In this document: piece after piece, positions 44,901 through 55,681 of the stretch
Position numbering within the stretch: the first letter of the stretch is position 1
Layout: the number at the start of each line of letters is the position of its first letter
Assembly: GCA_032718475.1 (NCBI GenBank)
Contig: JAUCBJ010007110.1
Span: 1 to 64,000 of the forward strand
Source of the DNA: Nemertoderma westbladi
Taxonomy: Eukaryota > Xenacoelomorpha > Nemertodermatida > Nemertodermatidae
Length of the DNA stretch: 64,000 nt
Direction: 5' to 3'
Program-made: the position numbers and the translations under genes
The notes under the pieces: generated by a model
What the model was told of the DNA's origin: nothing
Databases searched by the model: none
Seen by the model: the letters and a program-made list of their open reading frames with translations, nothing else

Positions 44901-47103
44901 AAAAGCGGCTCTATACGCTACAGCCATCGGCCGGAATGTAACAGAACAGATCAACTATCCTCTGGAGAAAACTGTCTATTGGACCGACGCTTTACTCGTG
45001 TTGGAGTATATAACCAATGAAGTCTGTCAGTTCAGCGTCTTCGTTACCAACAGAGTAGCTATTATACTCAGTCGCACGACGATGGATCAATGGAGACATT
45101 GCCCCGGAACGATTAATCCAGCGGACATCGCTTCCAGGGGAGCAACCCCACAAGAACTGGTAGATACTCCAGACTGGTTAGGTGGACCCGACTTCCTCTA
45201 CAAAGAAGAAGAAGAATGGCCTCCTCATCTTACTACAGCAGAAATTAGACAGGCCAAGGGAGCGGAGAAAGTCAAACCTAAAACTCAGGCGAGTAAATCG
45301 AAGTTATTCAAACCCACAGTAGATCTGTCTGTACTACATACTTCCGGAGACGAAGCTTTGGATCAGAAACCCACAGCCACAAATAAACTCGTTGTGGAAA
45401 TCCGTGATAAGGATTGGAAATCTGGCATACCTGACATCTCGCAAGGACTCTCACCTCTTCTGCAGAGAGCGATACATCACTACAGTTCTTGGAATCGGCT
45501 TTGTAAGGCCGTTACATATTTAAAGAGATGTTTTCACCATCACTACTCTGGGATGAAAACAAAGGGTGATACCGCTCCAATCACATCAGTGCAGGTCCAT
45601 GTTATTAAAGACATTCCCAAATATAAGGTACCCGACAAGTTTCTGAAGGAGAAGATCAGTTATCAGGAGCATGAAGAAACCAACAAACAGATGCTGAGAC
45701 TCTTACAATGCTATGAAGATTCCGATAAGTATTTCCTGTTGTTGAGAAATCCACAGATGCGCTTAAGGGATCGTTTTTCTAGCACAATGATAGATGGGTT
45801 GATACGTGTTGGAGGAAGGTTAACGAATGCCCCATTATCCTTTGATACTAAGTTCCCCATACTCATTAGAAATCTTGAAATACAAGTCAAGATGATTGTA
45901 GATGTTCACAGCAAACTTTATCATGCTGGTAGAGAACGAGTTCTTAGCGAAATTCGAACTCGCTATTATTTTTATAAACCCCGTAGAGCTCTGAACCAAG
46001 TTCTTAGGAACTGTATACCCTGTAGGAAAGCATTCAGTAGGCCTTTAACACAGAGAGAGGCAGAATTACCTAGGGAACGAGTAAGCTTTACTAATACCGG
46101 TGTGGATTTATTTGGCCCTATTGAAGTATATCGTGCTAGGACTATAGTCAAGAGATGGTGTGTAATCTTTGTTTGTATGACTTGTAGAGCCATCCATCTC
46201 GATATGGTGAACGATTTATCTACCAACAGCTTTCTATTAAGCTTACGACGACAGATTGCTCGCTTTGGCACTAGTAACACGATGAGATCTGATAAGGGAA
46301 CAAACTTCATTGGTGCCAACAATGAAATCAAAGCTTACGTCAAAGATTGGAACCAAAGACAGGTGGACGACCAACTACGAGTAACAGCGTCTAGTTGGAC
46401 CTTCAACGCCGCCGACGCCCCTTGATGGGGAGGAAGTTGGGAGAGATTAATAAGAAGCGTGAAGACAGCATTTCATTTTATAGTGCCTTGCCGCGCTTAT
46501 CTCACCGACGAACTTTTGCGGACGTTAATAGAAGAAATCGCCGCCTATCTCAACGAGAGACCGCTTATGCCAGTCTCATCGAGTCCCGATTCCCTGGAAG
46601 CGCTAACACCCGCGCACTTCCTACTGAAGAAACCTGTAGCCATGCTCCCACAATCGGAAATCACAGACGGAGACGAATACTGCCGACAAACTTGGCAACT
46701 CATGCAGTTGTTATCCCGTCGCTTCGCTGACCATTTCGAAAAACATTATCTGCCCACGCTACAACTTCGAACTAAGTGGTTTGCGCAGCAAGAAAACGTC
46801 AGCGCTGGAGACATGGTTCTTATTGTGGATGTAGATCTTCCACGTAAGCGGTGGCAGACAGGTCGTATAATCGAGACGCATATCTCGGATGACGGTTTGG
46901 TGCGATCGGTAGAACTCGTCGTCATGCGACGTAACTTCAAGAAACCGGGAATTGTCTTCGAGACGCAGCAGCTCAATCGCCCGGTGGGACGTTTATGTTT
47001 ACTGGAAAGAGACAGAGAACTCTCCGGAAACTATGGGAGACAAGATACTCTTCCCACGACCACCTCCCTAATCCAACAAACATCTAGGGACTCCCCAACT
47101 TAA
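38964..47103 (+). pseudogene. BEL/Pao gag-pol polyprotein, one frameshift and one internal stop
   Basis: First ATG 38,964 (MSDTKQNMSDS). Gag: an Ala/Glu/Lys-rich coiled coil (about 40,080-40,420), a second coiled coil (40,920-41,090), a capsid-like block VKFNGDEMKWLPFNEYY, and zinc knuckles from residue 1088 (CALC, CYNCLRQGHQRRTC, CAKC). Protease: LLDSGSTGTFIDK (Asp about residue 1263). RT: SDIEGMFLQV, YMDD at residue 1758. A one-base excess in the A run at 44,280-44,283 shifts the frame; reading resumes as KKGGFRLTKFTSNSREF. RNase H: VFGDASDMGIGIVAYL, YWTDALLVLEYI. Integrase: HSKLYHAGR ... CIPCRKAF, GVDLFGPIEV, SDKGTNFIGA; then TGA at 46,423-46,425 just before WGGSWERLIRSVK, which carries the catalytic Glu. 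The tail resembles the BEL/Pao DUF5641 domain, ending at 47,101. Confidence 0.92.
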
Positions 47104-48746
47104 AAACGGCTGGAGTGGGTGTGTGACCATATTACTTTATATTTGTATTAGTTTTATTTTTATATTTATGTATGTATTATTATGTAATTTTATTTTAATC
47201 GTTTTATTTAATTTTATTTAGTAGTATGGTATTTTAGAGATTATTTAGTAGATTAGTGCAATATATATTCGCGTTTATTATTTAATTACATATATTATAT
47301 ATTTAGTGCGACGGCGAGAAATAATTCTTTTTCTCTTTCCTTACTGCCCGTATTACATTATCAATACGTGACTACAGTAAGATGAAATATCCGTACTTAT
47401 TAAAGTACAATAAAGCCACTACTATATTTAAGTATTATTGGTAGGCAGAGTATTAGGAATGCAAAGTTCAGATCCTCGTGTCTCGGCTAAACCAAGCTCT
47501 GGGTAGACCTTGGAAACGACTTGCCTCTTCACACTGACATTGCTTCGTGCGATATTGCTCTCATACCGTATATTAAATAATACATATAGTAGCGTGATGT
47601 CCCTTTAACAGTAGCGTATAACGCGAAATAAATCTGTTAAACCCTTTGACCATATGTAATTCTAGTCGATTAAGACATCGCGGCACCCACCGATATACTT
47701 GAAAGACAAATTTCTAGAATCAATGGTTAACGTCCCCAGACATGTTCTGGAATAAACTGGTGCCCATCCTAAATATTAAGTATTAATATTTACAAAAATC
47801 TGTCAAATATCAGATCCTTTAAAATTCTAGTCGATTAAGATATCATAGCACTTACCGATACTCTTAAAAAGACAATTTTTATAGAATTAAGGATCCTATG
47901 TCCCTAGACCTGCTCGGGAATCAAATTGTGTCAATTTTAACATCAAATAATAAAATTCACGGGAATAAATTTAAATTCATACTTTAAATGAATTTAATAA
48001 ATTGTCATTTTGTACAATTTATAACATTCCCAAAATTCCATTAATTAATAGATCATGGGAGCGGAGATTCACTCTATTAAGTGTATTTGTGTGCGAGAAT
48101 CTCCAATGTATAGTCAATAGCCGATAAAATTCATAGAATCATGTATAAAGGGGATATTGACCATTAAAGAATTACTATTAAATAGCATCCCAGATCTGTA
48201 TGCATGAGAATTACCCTAATTCTACCGCTAGCTTTCCATAATGTCACCATGGCAACAACCACGCTAGAATTAGAAGTGAGTTAAAAGAACAATAGAAAGC
48301 ATGCCCCATTGAATAGCATAGGGAATAAATAGCGCACTGCTAGTATCCAAGGATACATAATAAATACAGTGACATTCTGGAAGGTACTGACTAACGGACA
48401 AATGGCCCGAATGTGTGCAGTTTGTTGCAGTTGCGTTGAATTTGTGCGTTTGTAGGTGAATGTTACTACTAAGGTGTGTTTACAGTAGCGAGTCGCAATT
48501 GTGAAAGTAACCCTAACTCTCCAAGAAGAACCTGCAGTACATCTAAGCCTTTGGGACGGACAGTTAAGTGACTTGTGCCGGTTATCGTTGTCGTTGTGTA
48601 GCTACATCGTTGGCGAAAGCACAGCGACGACGGTACATCGGCGCTGAGGATCTTACACTGTCCGGGGGCAAAAGAGGGGTAGGCAGCGACGCCCGCTAGC
48701 CTAATATATATAGACTCATTATAATATTGATAAACTCATAGCAGAT
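47104..48746 (+). other. BEL/Pao 3' internal region, noncoding, with a diverged tandem duplication
   Basis: AT-rich. A ~110-bp block starting AATTCTAGTCGATTAAGA occurs at about 47,658 and 47,823, diverged. Could supply a promoter or splice signals for the downstream ORFs; none is identifiable with confidence. Confidence 0.5.
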
Positions 48747-49145
48747 ATGACTGAGTTGATAGAAGATGATCTTGGCATCAGGGAGCGATATACTCTACCT
48801 TTACAAGCGTTTGTCGATAGCTTGATACGCGGCGACGCTGGTCCAACTACTACGGAGGATGATGGTCGTTATATCGAACCGCCGATGTCCCCGGAGCAAC
48901 TTACGCGTGAATTGGACTATAGAAAGTTCACCGCTCGCTATACGCTTCGTAATGGTACGTATATGGACTTCTTAACCACTGGCCATCCTATCGATTTACA
49001 CGATACGGATGATGTGGATACCGAAAGGGAAATGGTTTTATTTAAATATCATACCCAACGGAATCGGAACGATAAACCAAGAATAGAACACGAGAACTCT
49101 ATTCGAAATCAGCTCGAAAGAAAGAACGTGGATGAAGGCTTGTAA
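48747..49145 (+). CDS. BEL/Pao accessory ORF 1, 132 aa, unrecognised
   Basis: ATG 48,747 to TAA 49,143. Acidic N-terminal half (MTELIEDDLGIRERYTLP, TTTEDDGRY), a mid segment RELDYRKFTARYTLRNG, and a charged C-terminus (RNRNDKPRIEHENS). No membrane span, signal peptide or zinc motif. Codon choice looks like ordinary coding sequence and unlike the AT-rich flanks. It lies between pol and the larger accessory ORF. It is probably expressed from a spliced or subgenomic transcript, but I see no convincing splice pair. No known family. Confidence 0.55.
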   Translation: MTELIEDDLGIRERYTLPLQAFVDSLIRGDAGPTTTEDDGRYIEPPMSPEQLTRELDYRKFTARYTLRNGTYMDFLTTGHPIDLHDTDDVDTEREMVLFKYHTQRNRNDKPRIEHENSIRNQLERKNVDEGL

Positions 49146-49937
49146 AGACAAATATAGGAGAACCACTGGAGAAGAGACGTGTGTTAATGTCCAGGGTCCA
49201 TAATGTGAATAGTTTTCCCCGGGGCACAGGTGCTCGCGGGCGGTCTCCTTCGGGAGGCTGTAAATTTCTCTTCCCACATCGTTTTCTTGTAATTCTTGTG
49301 ATCAGTGTCACAATTAAAAGACAAGAATGAATGATGACGTGACGGAAAACTGGTCCATTGTGGTATCTTATGGATACTACCCTATATCCTCCCTCCTCTT
49401 TACTCCCTTTATCCCTCTATACATCGCTATTGAAAATACAACCCACTTCGTCACACCTTCTCTTCCCAATGCGCTCGGAACTTGGGGAGACGATCGACCA
49501 ATCCTAGTTGTATCGTGGTATTGATTATACCACCTCTTAATAAACCTCCCATCCCTTACTGTTAATCTGGATGCTCATATTGGTGTCCGCACCTCCTATT
49601 CATGTCACACTCTGTTGATATTTATGATATCAACTTCCACCCTCTCGTTGTTGATTAGAAAATCAACCACCAATGATTTCCTTAAGTCCACAACCGTGAT
49701 ACAAGGACTGAAAGGACACGCGGATAGTTTGTGAACAACTGGTACCATTATGTGTCATAAATCTGGTTGTTCACCCCCTAATCACTGGGGATAAATTCAT
49801 TTGGAGATAGTCATCGAATGATGCAATCCTCCTACTGAGATCGTATTTCGGAATATTTCTGAATACGACATAGGTCTTCCCCTGCTCTCTACCACTACCA
49901 TCAATGGAAGACATATTAGGCATACGACTTTCGGAAT
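49146..49937 (+). other. Gap between the two BEL/Pao accessory ORFs
   Basis: No supported gene. A donor-like GTAAAG directly follows the first ORF's Leu codon, and an acceptor-like pyrimidine tract with ATTAG precedes the second ORF (49,918), but joining them does not keep the frame of the second ORF, so I do not call an intron. Confidence 0.4.
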
Positions 49938-51713
49938 ATGGAGAACATTCCATACCCCTTCGTTGATACTCAGCTGATTGCTCCTTGGGCAGAAGGCCGA
50001 GGTTTCTTCCGCACTACGTATGCCAATACACCCAGCAGAATTACCAAAGTACAACGAACCTCCATCGGACATCTTGCCTTTCAAGAATACGGATGGAATT
50101 TCAAGGTTGGAAATCCTATAAATTACCAACAAGTATACGGAGATCACTATTCTCGTTTATACTTTGATGGGCCATTGACCGCACCTGGCGCCGTGTATAG
50201 CTTTATGAGTGTTCCACTTCGTCCCTCCTTAGCTATATACACGATCTTTGAAAACGCAGCACTTGCCGGTTGGCTAGCCGATGTGTGCAGCCGTACCATA
50301 CGCGCCCATCCCTTAATACTCGGAACCAAACTCGCCAAGTTAGATGAACACAATAAATTCATCCGCTTTGAATGTTTCAGGCGCTTTCTGACTCCGTTCC
50401 GTAACGTTGATAGTCAGTTCAAAGACCGCGCTCTGACCAAACTCAGCCTGAGAGACTCAGCGGCGGAGAAGCTAAACAGCGCGGGATTTGCCCTTTTTCA
50501 GGACGTTTGTATACAGAACTTGCACTCATCTGTTATACAAAGACCCCGAATACCCACGGGTTATTCTGTCGTCGAAGTTCAGACAGTGGGTCCGCTTGCG
50601 GAGACAGCCGCACCTACCTCAGCTATGCAATTGGAAGACGAACCAATATGCTTAGAAGCTGAAGCGATTCAGCCTACAGCGCCCCGGAGCAGCGATAACG
50701 ATTACGTCTTAGAGTGGTATCAAGGTCCACAATGTCTCACCGCATACGATTATCGACACGCTAACTATGTTTCTCGAAAACGTTGTCGATTATGCGCATC
50801 GAGAGACCATTTCACTCCTATGGACTCAGACGTACCCTGTTCCTATTTCCACGAACAACCAATGATGGAGATATATTGTGCGTATTGCAGACTTAATAAC
50901 TCTCATATTTTTGCAGTCTGCCCCCAATTTATGACTCAATGCCACCACTGTCAACTTAAAGGACATGCCAGTTATAATTGCCCCTTTAATCACGATTTAG
51001 AGAGCGTAGATGAAATGATTACCATGCGCTACATCCGAGCTTGGAAAGCTAACGCGGATTTACACTGTGAGTCCCGTCATCGATACTACCCTGGACGCTC
51101 TTACGAGGGAGTTTACGCGTTCCATCCTTATTTATTAGCGTCTGTAGAACAAAAAACACGCATACCGAGTTACGAGCTAATGAAGCGTGTTGGTGAGTGT
51201 ATTTCCACTAAATTTGTTCGAAGATACCTTAGGAACGTCAATCCTAACGATATTACTTCATACCATTTGATCAATTATATCCGTCAAGACCCTGAGTATG
51301 GCGATTTATTTATCAACTCGCACCCTGAGTTACAGGAAGTATCTCGACGGCCCTACGAATATCGAGCCCGAGAACGCGAGCTGGAAAGAACTATTAAACC
51401 AAGGAAGTTTCTTACCACTCACGGTCCGCCTACCGCCATTGCCCAGACAACCCGTCAAGGATCCGTAGGAGCTGCTGTCCTGAGGCGCGCCCTAAAGACT
51501 GTTAGACCTCGCTCCACGGAAGTTGATATCGATCAACCAGGTACCTCGACCGGCGGATACACCGATCGCAATCCGAAACCTTCTGATGCAATTGTATTGC
51601 ACCCTTCACCCAGGAGTTACAGCCCTCCTAGTAAAGTGGCTCGCCCCAAAGAGAAAAGGACTCTTACTAGCCTCAAAAAACTGCGTAAACGCCGTCCGCG
51701 TAAGAAAGACTAA
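49938..51713 (+). CDS. BEL/Pao accessory ORF 2, 591 aa, zinc-knuckle protein in env position
   Basis: ATG 49,938 (MENIPYPFVDTQ) to TAA 51,711. The N-terminal ~270 residues have no motif I recognise and no signal peptide or membrane span, so this is not a typical envelope protein. Cys/His clusters follow: CRLC near residue 283, CAYCRLNNSHIFAVC near 313, and a canonical C-x2-C-x4-H-x4-C knuckle CHHCQLKGHASYNC at 335-348. A conserved-looking YEYRARERELERTIK segment lies near residue 475; the C-terminus is disordered and basic, ending KKLRKRRPRKKD. The features suggest nucleic-acid binding, perhaps nuclear; Gag-like or Rev-like roles are guesses. The frame is intact while gag-pol is broken. Confidence 0.7.
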   Translation: MENIPYPFVDTQLIAPWAEGRGFFRTTYANTPSRITKVQRTSIGHLAFQEYGWNFKVGNPINYQQVYGDHYSRLYFDGPLTAPGAVYSFMSVPLRPSLAIYTIFENAALAGWLADVCSRTIRAHPLILGTKLAKLDEHNKFIRFECFRRFLTPFRNVDSQFKDRALTKLSLRDSAAEKLNSAGFALFQDVCIQNLHSSVIQRPRIPTGYSVVEVQTVGPLAETAAPTSAMQLEDEPICLEAEAIQPTAPRSSDNDYVLEWYQGPQCLTAYDYRHANYVSRKRCRLCASRDHFTPMDSDVPCSYFHEQPMMEIYCAYCRLNNSHIFAVCPQFMTQCHHCQLKGHASYNCPFNHDLESVDEMITMRYIRAWKANADLHCESRHRYYPGRSYEGVYAFHPYLLASVEQKTRIPSYELMKRVGECISTKFVRRYLRNVNPNDITSYHLINYIRQDPEYGDLFINSHPELQEVSRRPYEYRARERELERTIKPRKFLTTHGPPTAIAQTTRQGSVGAAVLRRALKTVRPRSTEVDIDQPGTSTGGYTDRNPKPSDAIVLHPSPRSYSPPSKVARPKEKRTLTSLKKLRKRRPRKKD

Positions 51714-51791
51714 CTGTTTAGAGTATTTTTATATTTTAGAAACTGTGATTTGTTATATTTTATAGACTTAAATCCCATTTTCTGGGAGCGG

Positions 51792-52951
51792 TGTAAATGC
51801 TTTTGCGTCATTAACCGGTTATTTTCCCTTAAAGTACTCTGTAGTTGGTTTACCAGGCATAAAAAGGCCGTGTCCTTGCTGTACTGGTGTTTTAGAGGAC
51901 ATAAGTCATTTCTTCTGTATTTGTACTTTAGAGGACATAATCCGCAATCTCGTGACGCGATAAGCTAGATACTCTTGAAAACAGTGTCGCTACCATGACG
52001 ACGGCTAACAGCTGATATTGCCACGTCGACATTTCTTTGTTTCTTTGTTCTCTCGTTGTTCGGTTGACCAATCAGAGCGTTTTTGTCTCTGTGTTGTAGT
52101 TGGACAGAAACTCAGTAGTTCAGTGTTATGTTTTTGCCCAGAGCCTAAGAACATCGGCTTTTGGCACCTCCGTATATCAGCATTCTTTAGCTTTACATTA
52201 GTAGGCTTAATTATAGAACGTATATCTGTTATCTTACTCAACAAACCTTATCGAACTATATCAAACCATAACTAAACAATTCATACATTAATATTACTGC
52301 TTTTGCTGTCTGTTGTTCATTATATATGTTGATGAAATATTATATCGGAATACTGATCAATAGTCAGACACCCCACCTTCTTGATATACTAAAGGTTAGA
52401 GAGACCGGTTACAGATAAACGATTGCGACCTATGTTGAGTGGTTTGAAGTGAATCTAATGCTATTTCATATGCCCAACATAAATTGTCTGTTGCTCTCTT
52501 TATACGTGACCAAATTTAGTGAAGGTCGGCAGATTAGTGTGCAGTATTGTGCAGCATTGTGTATGATTGTAACTGATAACAAAGCATCTCCTAAAGAATG
52601 CGCCATATACGTAAATCTATGGCCTTTTCGTTGTGTCTAGTTTAAGTCATAACTCTGTTTACATATTTAGAGCGCCACGTCCTAAAGGAACTGTTAATAT
52701 TTCCCGAAAGTGAATAATATTTGTCAGAGATTATATTACGATCAGTCGAATAATACGGTAGGCTTACACCATCAATCATTAAGCTCCGAACTCAGTCTCC
52801 CGGGTATATCCAACGGGTGAATGATTGCGCATAGACTGGCTTCGGCTAATGTAGTGTATCAAATACTCGTCATAAGCTAAAGAATATATATCATCCAAAA
52901 GACATCCTAATTTGGCAGGTTAAACTGTCAAAGGTCTTAAAAGCGCAAACA
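51792..52951 (+). repeat. 3' LTR of the BEL/Pao element
   Basis: 1160 bp, TGTAAATGC ... GCGCAAACA, preceded by the purine tract GGGAGCGG and followed by TCGCC. Confidence 0.95.
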
Positions 52952-52956
52952 TCGCC

Positions 52957-53834
52957 AGTAATCGGGTTTTCGAGGTCCCTGATCACGAATAGAACTTGTT
53001 AAAAATATTTTATAGCAGGGTAACCATCAAATTTATCATCTATTTTTGTATTGTCAATATTGACAATTTTTTCGTTGCTACAATTTTTTCGTTGCCACAC
53101 ACTTTTCCTGCCACACATTGATACATCCAAAAATGTCCTGATCAATAAGTTAAGTTAAAAACTACAGAATGTTCGTAGTGCCAAAACTACCGAGGCCGAA
53201 GTCCGAAGTTGTTATACAAGATTTTTATATCTGAATATAACTGTATATACACCTCTAAAACATTGAATAATATCAGTTTAATATATTTTATTCTTAAATT
53301 GTGGCTTTTCACTCGAATTTACCCCAAAATCCGGAAAAAAAGGAGTACTTCTATCTCTAGGAAAACGTTCCCTAGGGAAAAAAAGTAACGCATAGAATTG
53401 CATTGATTTTACTATTTTCCCGGCGAAAAAAGTAAATTTAAAATATTTTTGTGGAATTTCTTCAATTTTATTACATTGTATTGAGCAAAATCCATTGTAA
53501 AAAACAAAAGTTATTGCAACTTTGGTGTCTGCAAGACGTACTCCAAAAACGGAATTCAATAACCACTGCGTGGGTTATATAGTTCAGCGGCTCTCCAAGT
53601 TACATAATAAATATTCTCGTTCGCGAAAACTAAATTATTTAACATTGAGTAAGGAACATAGAGTAGTATACACGATGTTTACGAGCTCCACTCAGACCAT
53701 TCATTACGTTCAATAATGAAATCTACAGAAACCATTAAAGGTGTTGGTAAATATACATTTATTAGGACCTGTTCAGGTACTTAACTTCGAATGATAAGTT
53801 TATTTTAGAGAAAATAAATTATCTGTTATTGGCG
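52957..53834. other. Spacer: no gene seen
   Basis: AT-rich sequence following the BEL/Pao insertion. Nothing supported. Confidence 0.5.
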
Positions 53835-53852
53835 CATTTGTAGCGAAGCAGG

Positions 53853-53985
53853 ACCTTATCGCCCCTGGAACTTTATCGCCCCTATACATTAGCTTTTTGT
53901 TGGGAACTTATCGCCCCACAGTTCTGAGTATTTAGGAACGTATCACCCCCGAGTCTTTATCGCCCTTGGTCATTTATCGCCCGTG
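53853..53985. repeat. TTATCGCCCC tandem-like modules, left arm
   Basis: Spaced by about 13-30 bp, roughly six copies. Confidence 0.85.
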
Positions 53986-54164
53986 TCATTATATTCAGGA
54001 TACATTCCTCCAACTTTCTCATACTTCCTTTAAGTGCATATTTTACTGTAGTTATAGTTTACATATATATTTATACTCAAATAGATTCAGTTAGAGTAGG
54101 CCTACAATTATAAATTATATTAATTAATTTAATAAAATATTAATTTCATAGACTAAGCAGCAAC

Positions 54165-55433
54165 TTATTCCATTAGGAAACAGAGTGGAAGGGTTTACTT
54201 TGGAAGATAACCCATGGTGGTGAACAGGCATTCCTTTAGGAAACAGACTGGAAGGTTTTACTGTGGAAAATCTACCATGGTGGTGAACAGGCATTACTTT
54301 AGGAAACAGAGGGGAAGGGTTTACTGTGGAAGATATCCCATGGTGGTGAACAGGCATTCCTTTAGGAAACAGAGTGGAAGGGTTTACTGTGGAAGATCAT
54401 CCATGGTGGTGAACAGGCATTACTTAAGGAAACAGAGTGGAAGGGTTTAATGTGGAAGATCAACCATGGTGGTGAACAGGCATTACTTTAGGAAACAGAG
54501 GGGAAGGGTTTACTTTGGAAGATAACCCATGGTGGTGAACAGGCATTCTTTTAGGAAACAAAGTGGAAGGGTTTATTGTGGAAGTTCTCCCATGGTGGTG
54601 AACAGGCATTTAAGGAAACAGAGTGGAAGGGTTTAATGTGGAAGATCAACCATGGTGGTGAACAGGCATTACTTTAGGAAACAGAGGGGAAGGGTTTACT
54701 TTGGAAGATAACCCATGGTGGTGAACAGGCATTCTTTTAGGAAACAAAGTGGAAGGGTTTACTGTGGAAGATCATCCATGGTGGTGAACAGGCATTCCTT
54801 TAGGAAACAGATGGAAGAGGTTACTTCGGAAGATCACCCATGGTGGTGAACAGGCACTACTTTAGGAAACAAGAGTGGAAGGGTTTACTGTGGAAGATAA
54901 CCCATGGTGGTGAACAGGCATTCATTTAGGAAACAGAGTGGAAGAGGTTACTTCAGAAGATCACCCATGGTGGTGAACAGGTATTACTTTAGGAAACAGA
55001 GTGGAAGGATTTACTGTGGAAGATCACCCATGGTGGTGAACAGGCATTACTTTAGGAAACAGAGTGGAAGGGTTTACTGTGGAAAATCATCCATGGTAGT
55101 GAACAGGCATTCCTTTGGGAAACAGAGTGGAATGGTTTACTGTGGAAGATAACCCATGGTGGTGAACATGCATTCCTTTAGGAAACAGAGTGGAAGGGTT
55201 TACTGTGAAAGATCATCCATGTTGGTGACCAGGCATTCCTTTAGGAAACAGAGTGGAAGGGTTTACTGTGGAAGATAACCCATGGTGGTGAACAGGCATT
55301 CCTTTAGGAAACAGAGTGGAAGGGTTTACTGTTGAAGATAACCCAAACAGGCATTCCTTTAGGAAACAGAGTGGAAGAGGTTACTGCGGAAGATCACCCA
55401 TGGTGGTGAACAGGCATTTCTTTAGGAAACAGT
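54165..55433. repeat. 63-bp minisatellite, about 20 copies
   Basis: Each unit contains CATTCCTTTAGGAAACAGAG and CCATGGTGGTGAACAGG. Because 63 is a multiple of 3, plus and minus frames stay open over several units (plus: MVVNRHSFRKQSGRVYCGRS cycle); this is a repeat effect, not a gene. CCATGG and CCTTTAGG are near-palindromic within each unit. Confidence 0.95.
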
Positions 55434-55439
55434 GCCCAA

Positions 55440-55667
55440 GAGGCGATAAGGGCCAGGGGCGATAAGGACCAGGGGACAATAAAGACCCGGGGGCGATATG
55501 TTCCCCAGCGGCGATAAAGACCAGAGGGCGATAAGGTCCATTGGCGATAAAGGTGAAAGGGGCGAAAAAGGTGCAAGTGGTGATAAAGACCCGGGGGTGA
55601 TATGTTCCCAAGGGGTGATAAGGGACCATTCGAGGGGCGATAAGTACCCAGGGGGCGATAAGGCCCT
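55440..55667. repeat. GGGGCGATAAG modules, right arm
   Basis: About twelve G-rich modules, GGGGCGATAAGG with GATAAAGACC and GATATGTTCC variants, inverted relative to the left arm. Confidence 0.88.
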
Positions 55668-55681
55668 ACAATCATTTGTAG

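Larger units (their letters stand above)
35589..52951 (+). mobile_element. 17.4-kb BEL/Pao LTR retrotransposon, very young
   Basis: LTRs at 35,589-36,750 and 51,792-52,951 (1162 and 1160 bp), both TG...CA, differing by 4 substitutions and one 2-nt indel. The 5-bp duplication TCGCC is at 35,584-35,588 and 52,952-52,956. Internal order: 2.2-kb leader, gag-protease-RT-RNase H-integrase-DUF5641-type tail (38,964-47,103), a 1.6-kb gap, a 132-aa ORF, a 0.8-kb gap, a 591-aa ORF, a short purine-rich tract (GGGAGCGG) and the 3' LTR. Protease-RT-RNase H-integrase order and the pol tail are BEL/Pao features; known members are usually well under 10 kb. Confidence 0.95.
53844..55672. mobile_element. Fold-back-like element, 1.83 kb, with inverted GGGGCGATAAG modules and 9-bp duplication
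   Basis: CATTTGTAG occurs at 53,835-53,843 and 55,673-55,681. The left end has about six TTATCGCCCC modules (53,853-53,985); the right end has about a dozen GGGGCGATAAG/AAG modules (55,440-55,667), the reverse complement. The outermost pair aligns over CCTTATCGCCCC(C)TGG. The centre is AT-rich flank plus a 63-bp minisatellite. No transposase. Nine-base duplications fit Mutator-like or FB-like insertion. Confidence 0.6.

Noticed and set aside
49146-49937. Intron joining the two BEL/Pao accessory ORFs
   Set aside because: The best donor and acceptor pair does not preserve the frame of the second ORF.
49938-51713. Accessory ORF 2 as an envelope glycoprotein
   Set aside because: No signal peptide, no transmembrane span, no furin-like site; zinc knuckles and a basic tail point elsewhere.
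54214-55152. Plus-strand 21-residue repeat ORFs (MVVNRHSFRKQ cycle)
   Set aside because: 63-bp minisatellite with period divisible by three; no flanking coding sequence.
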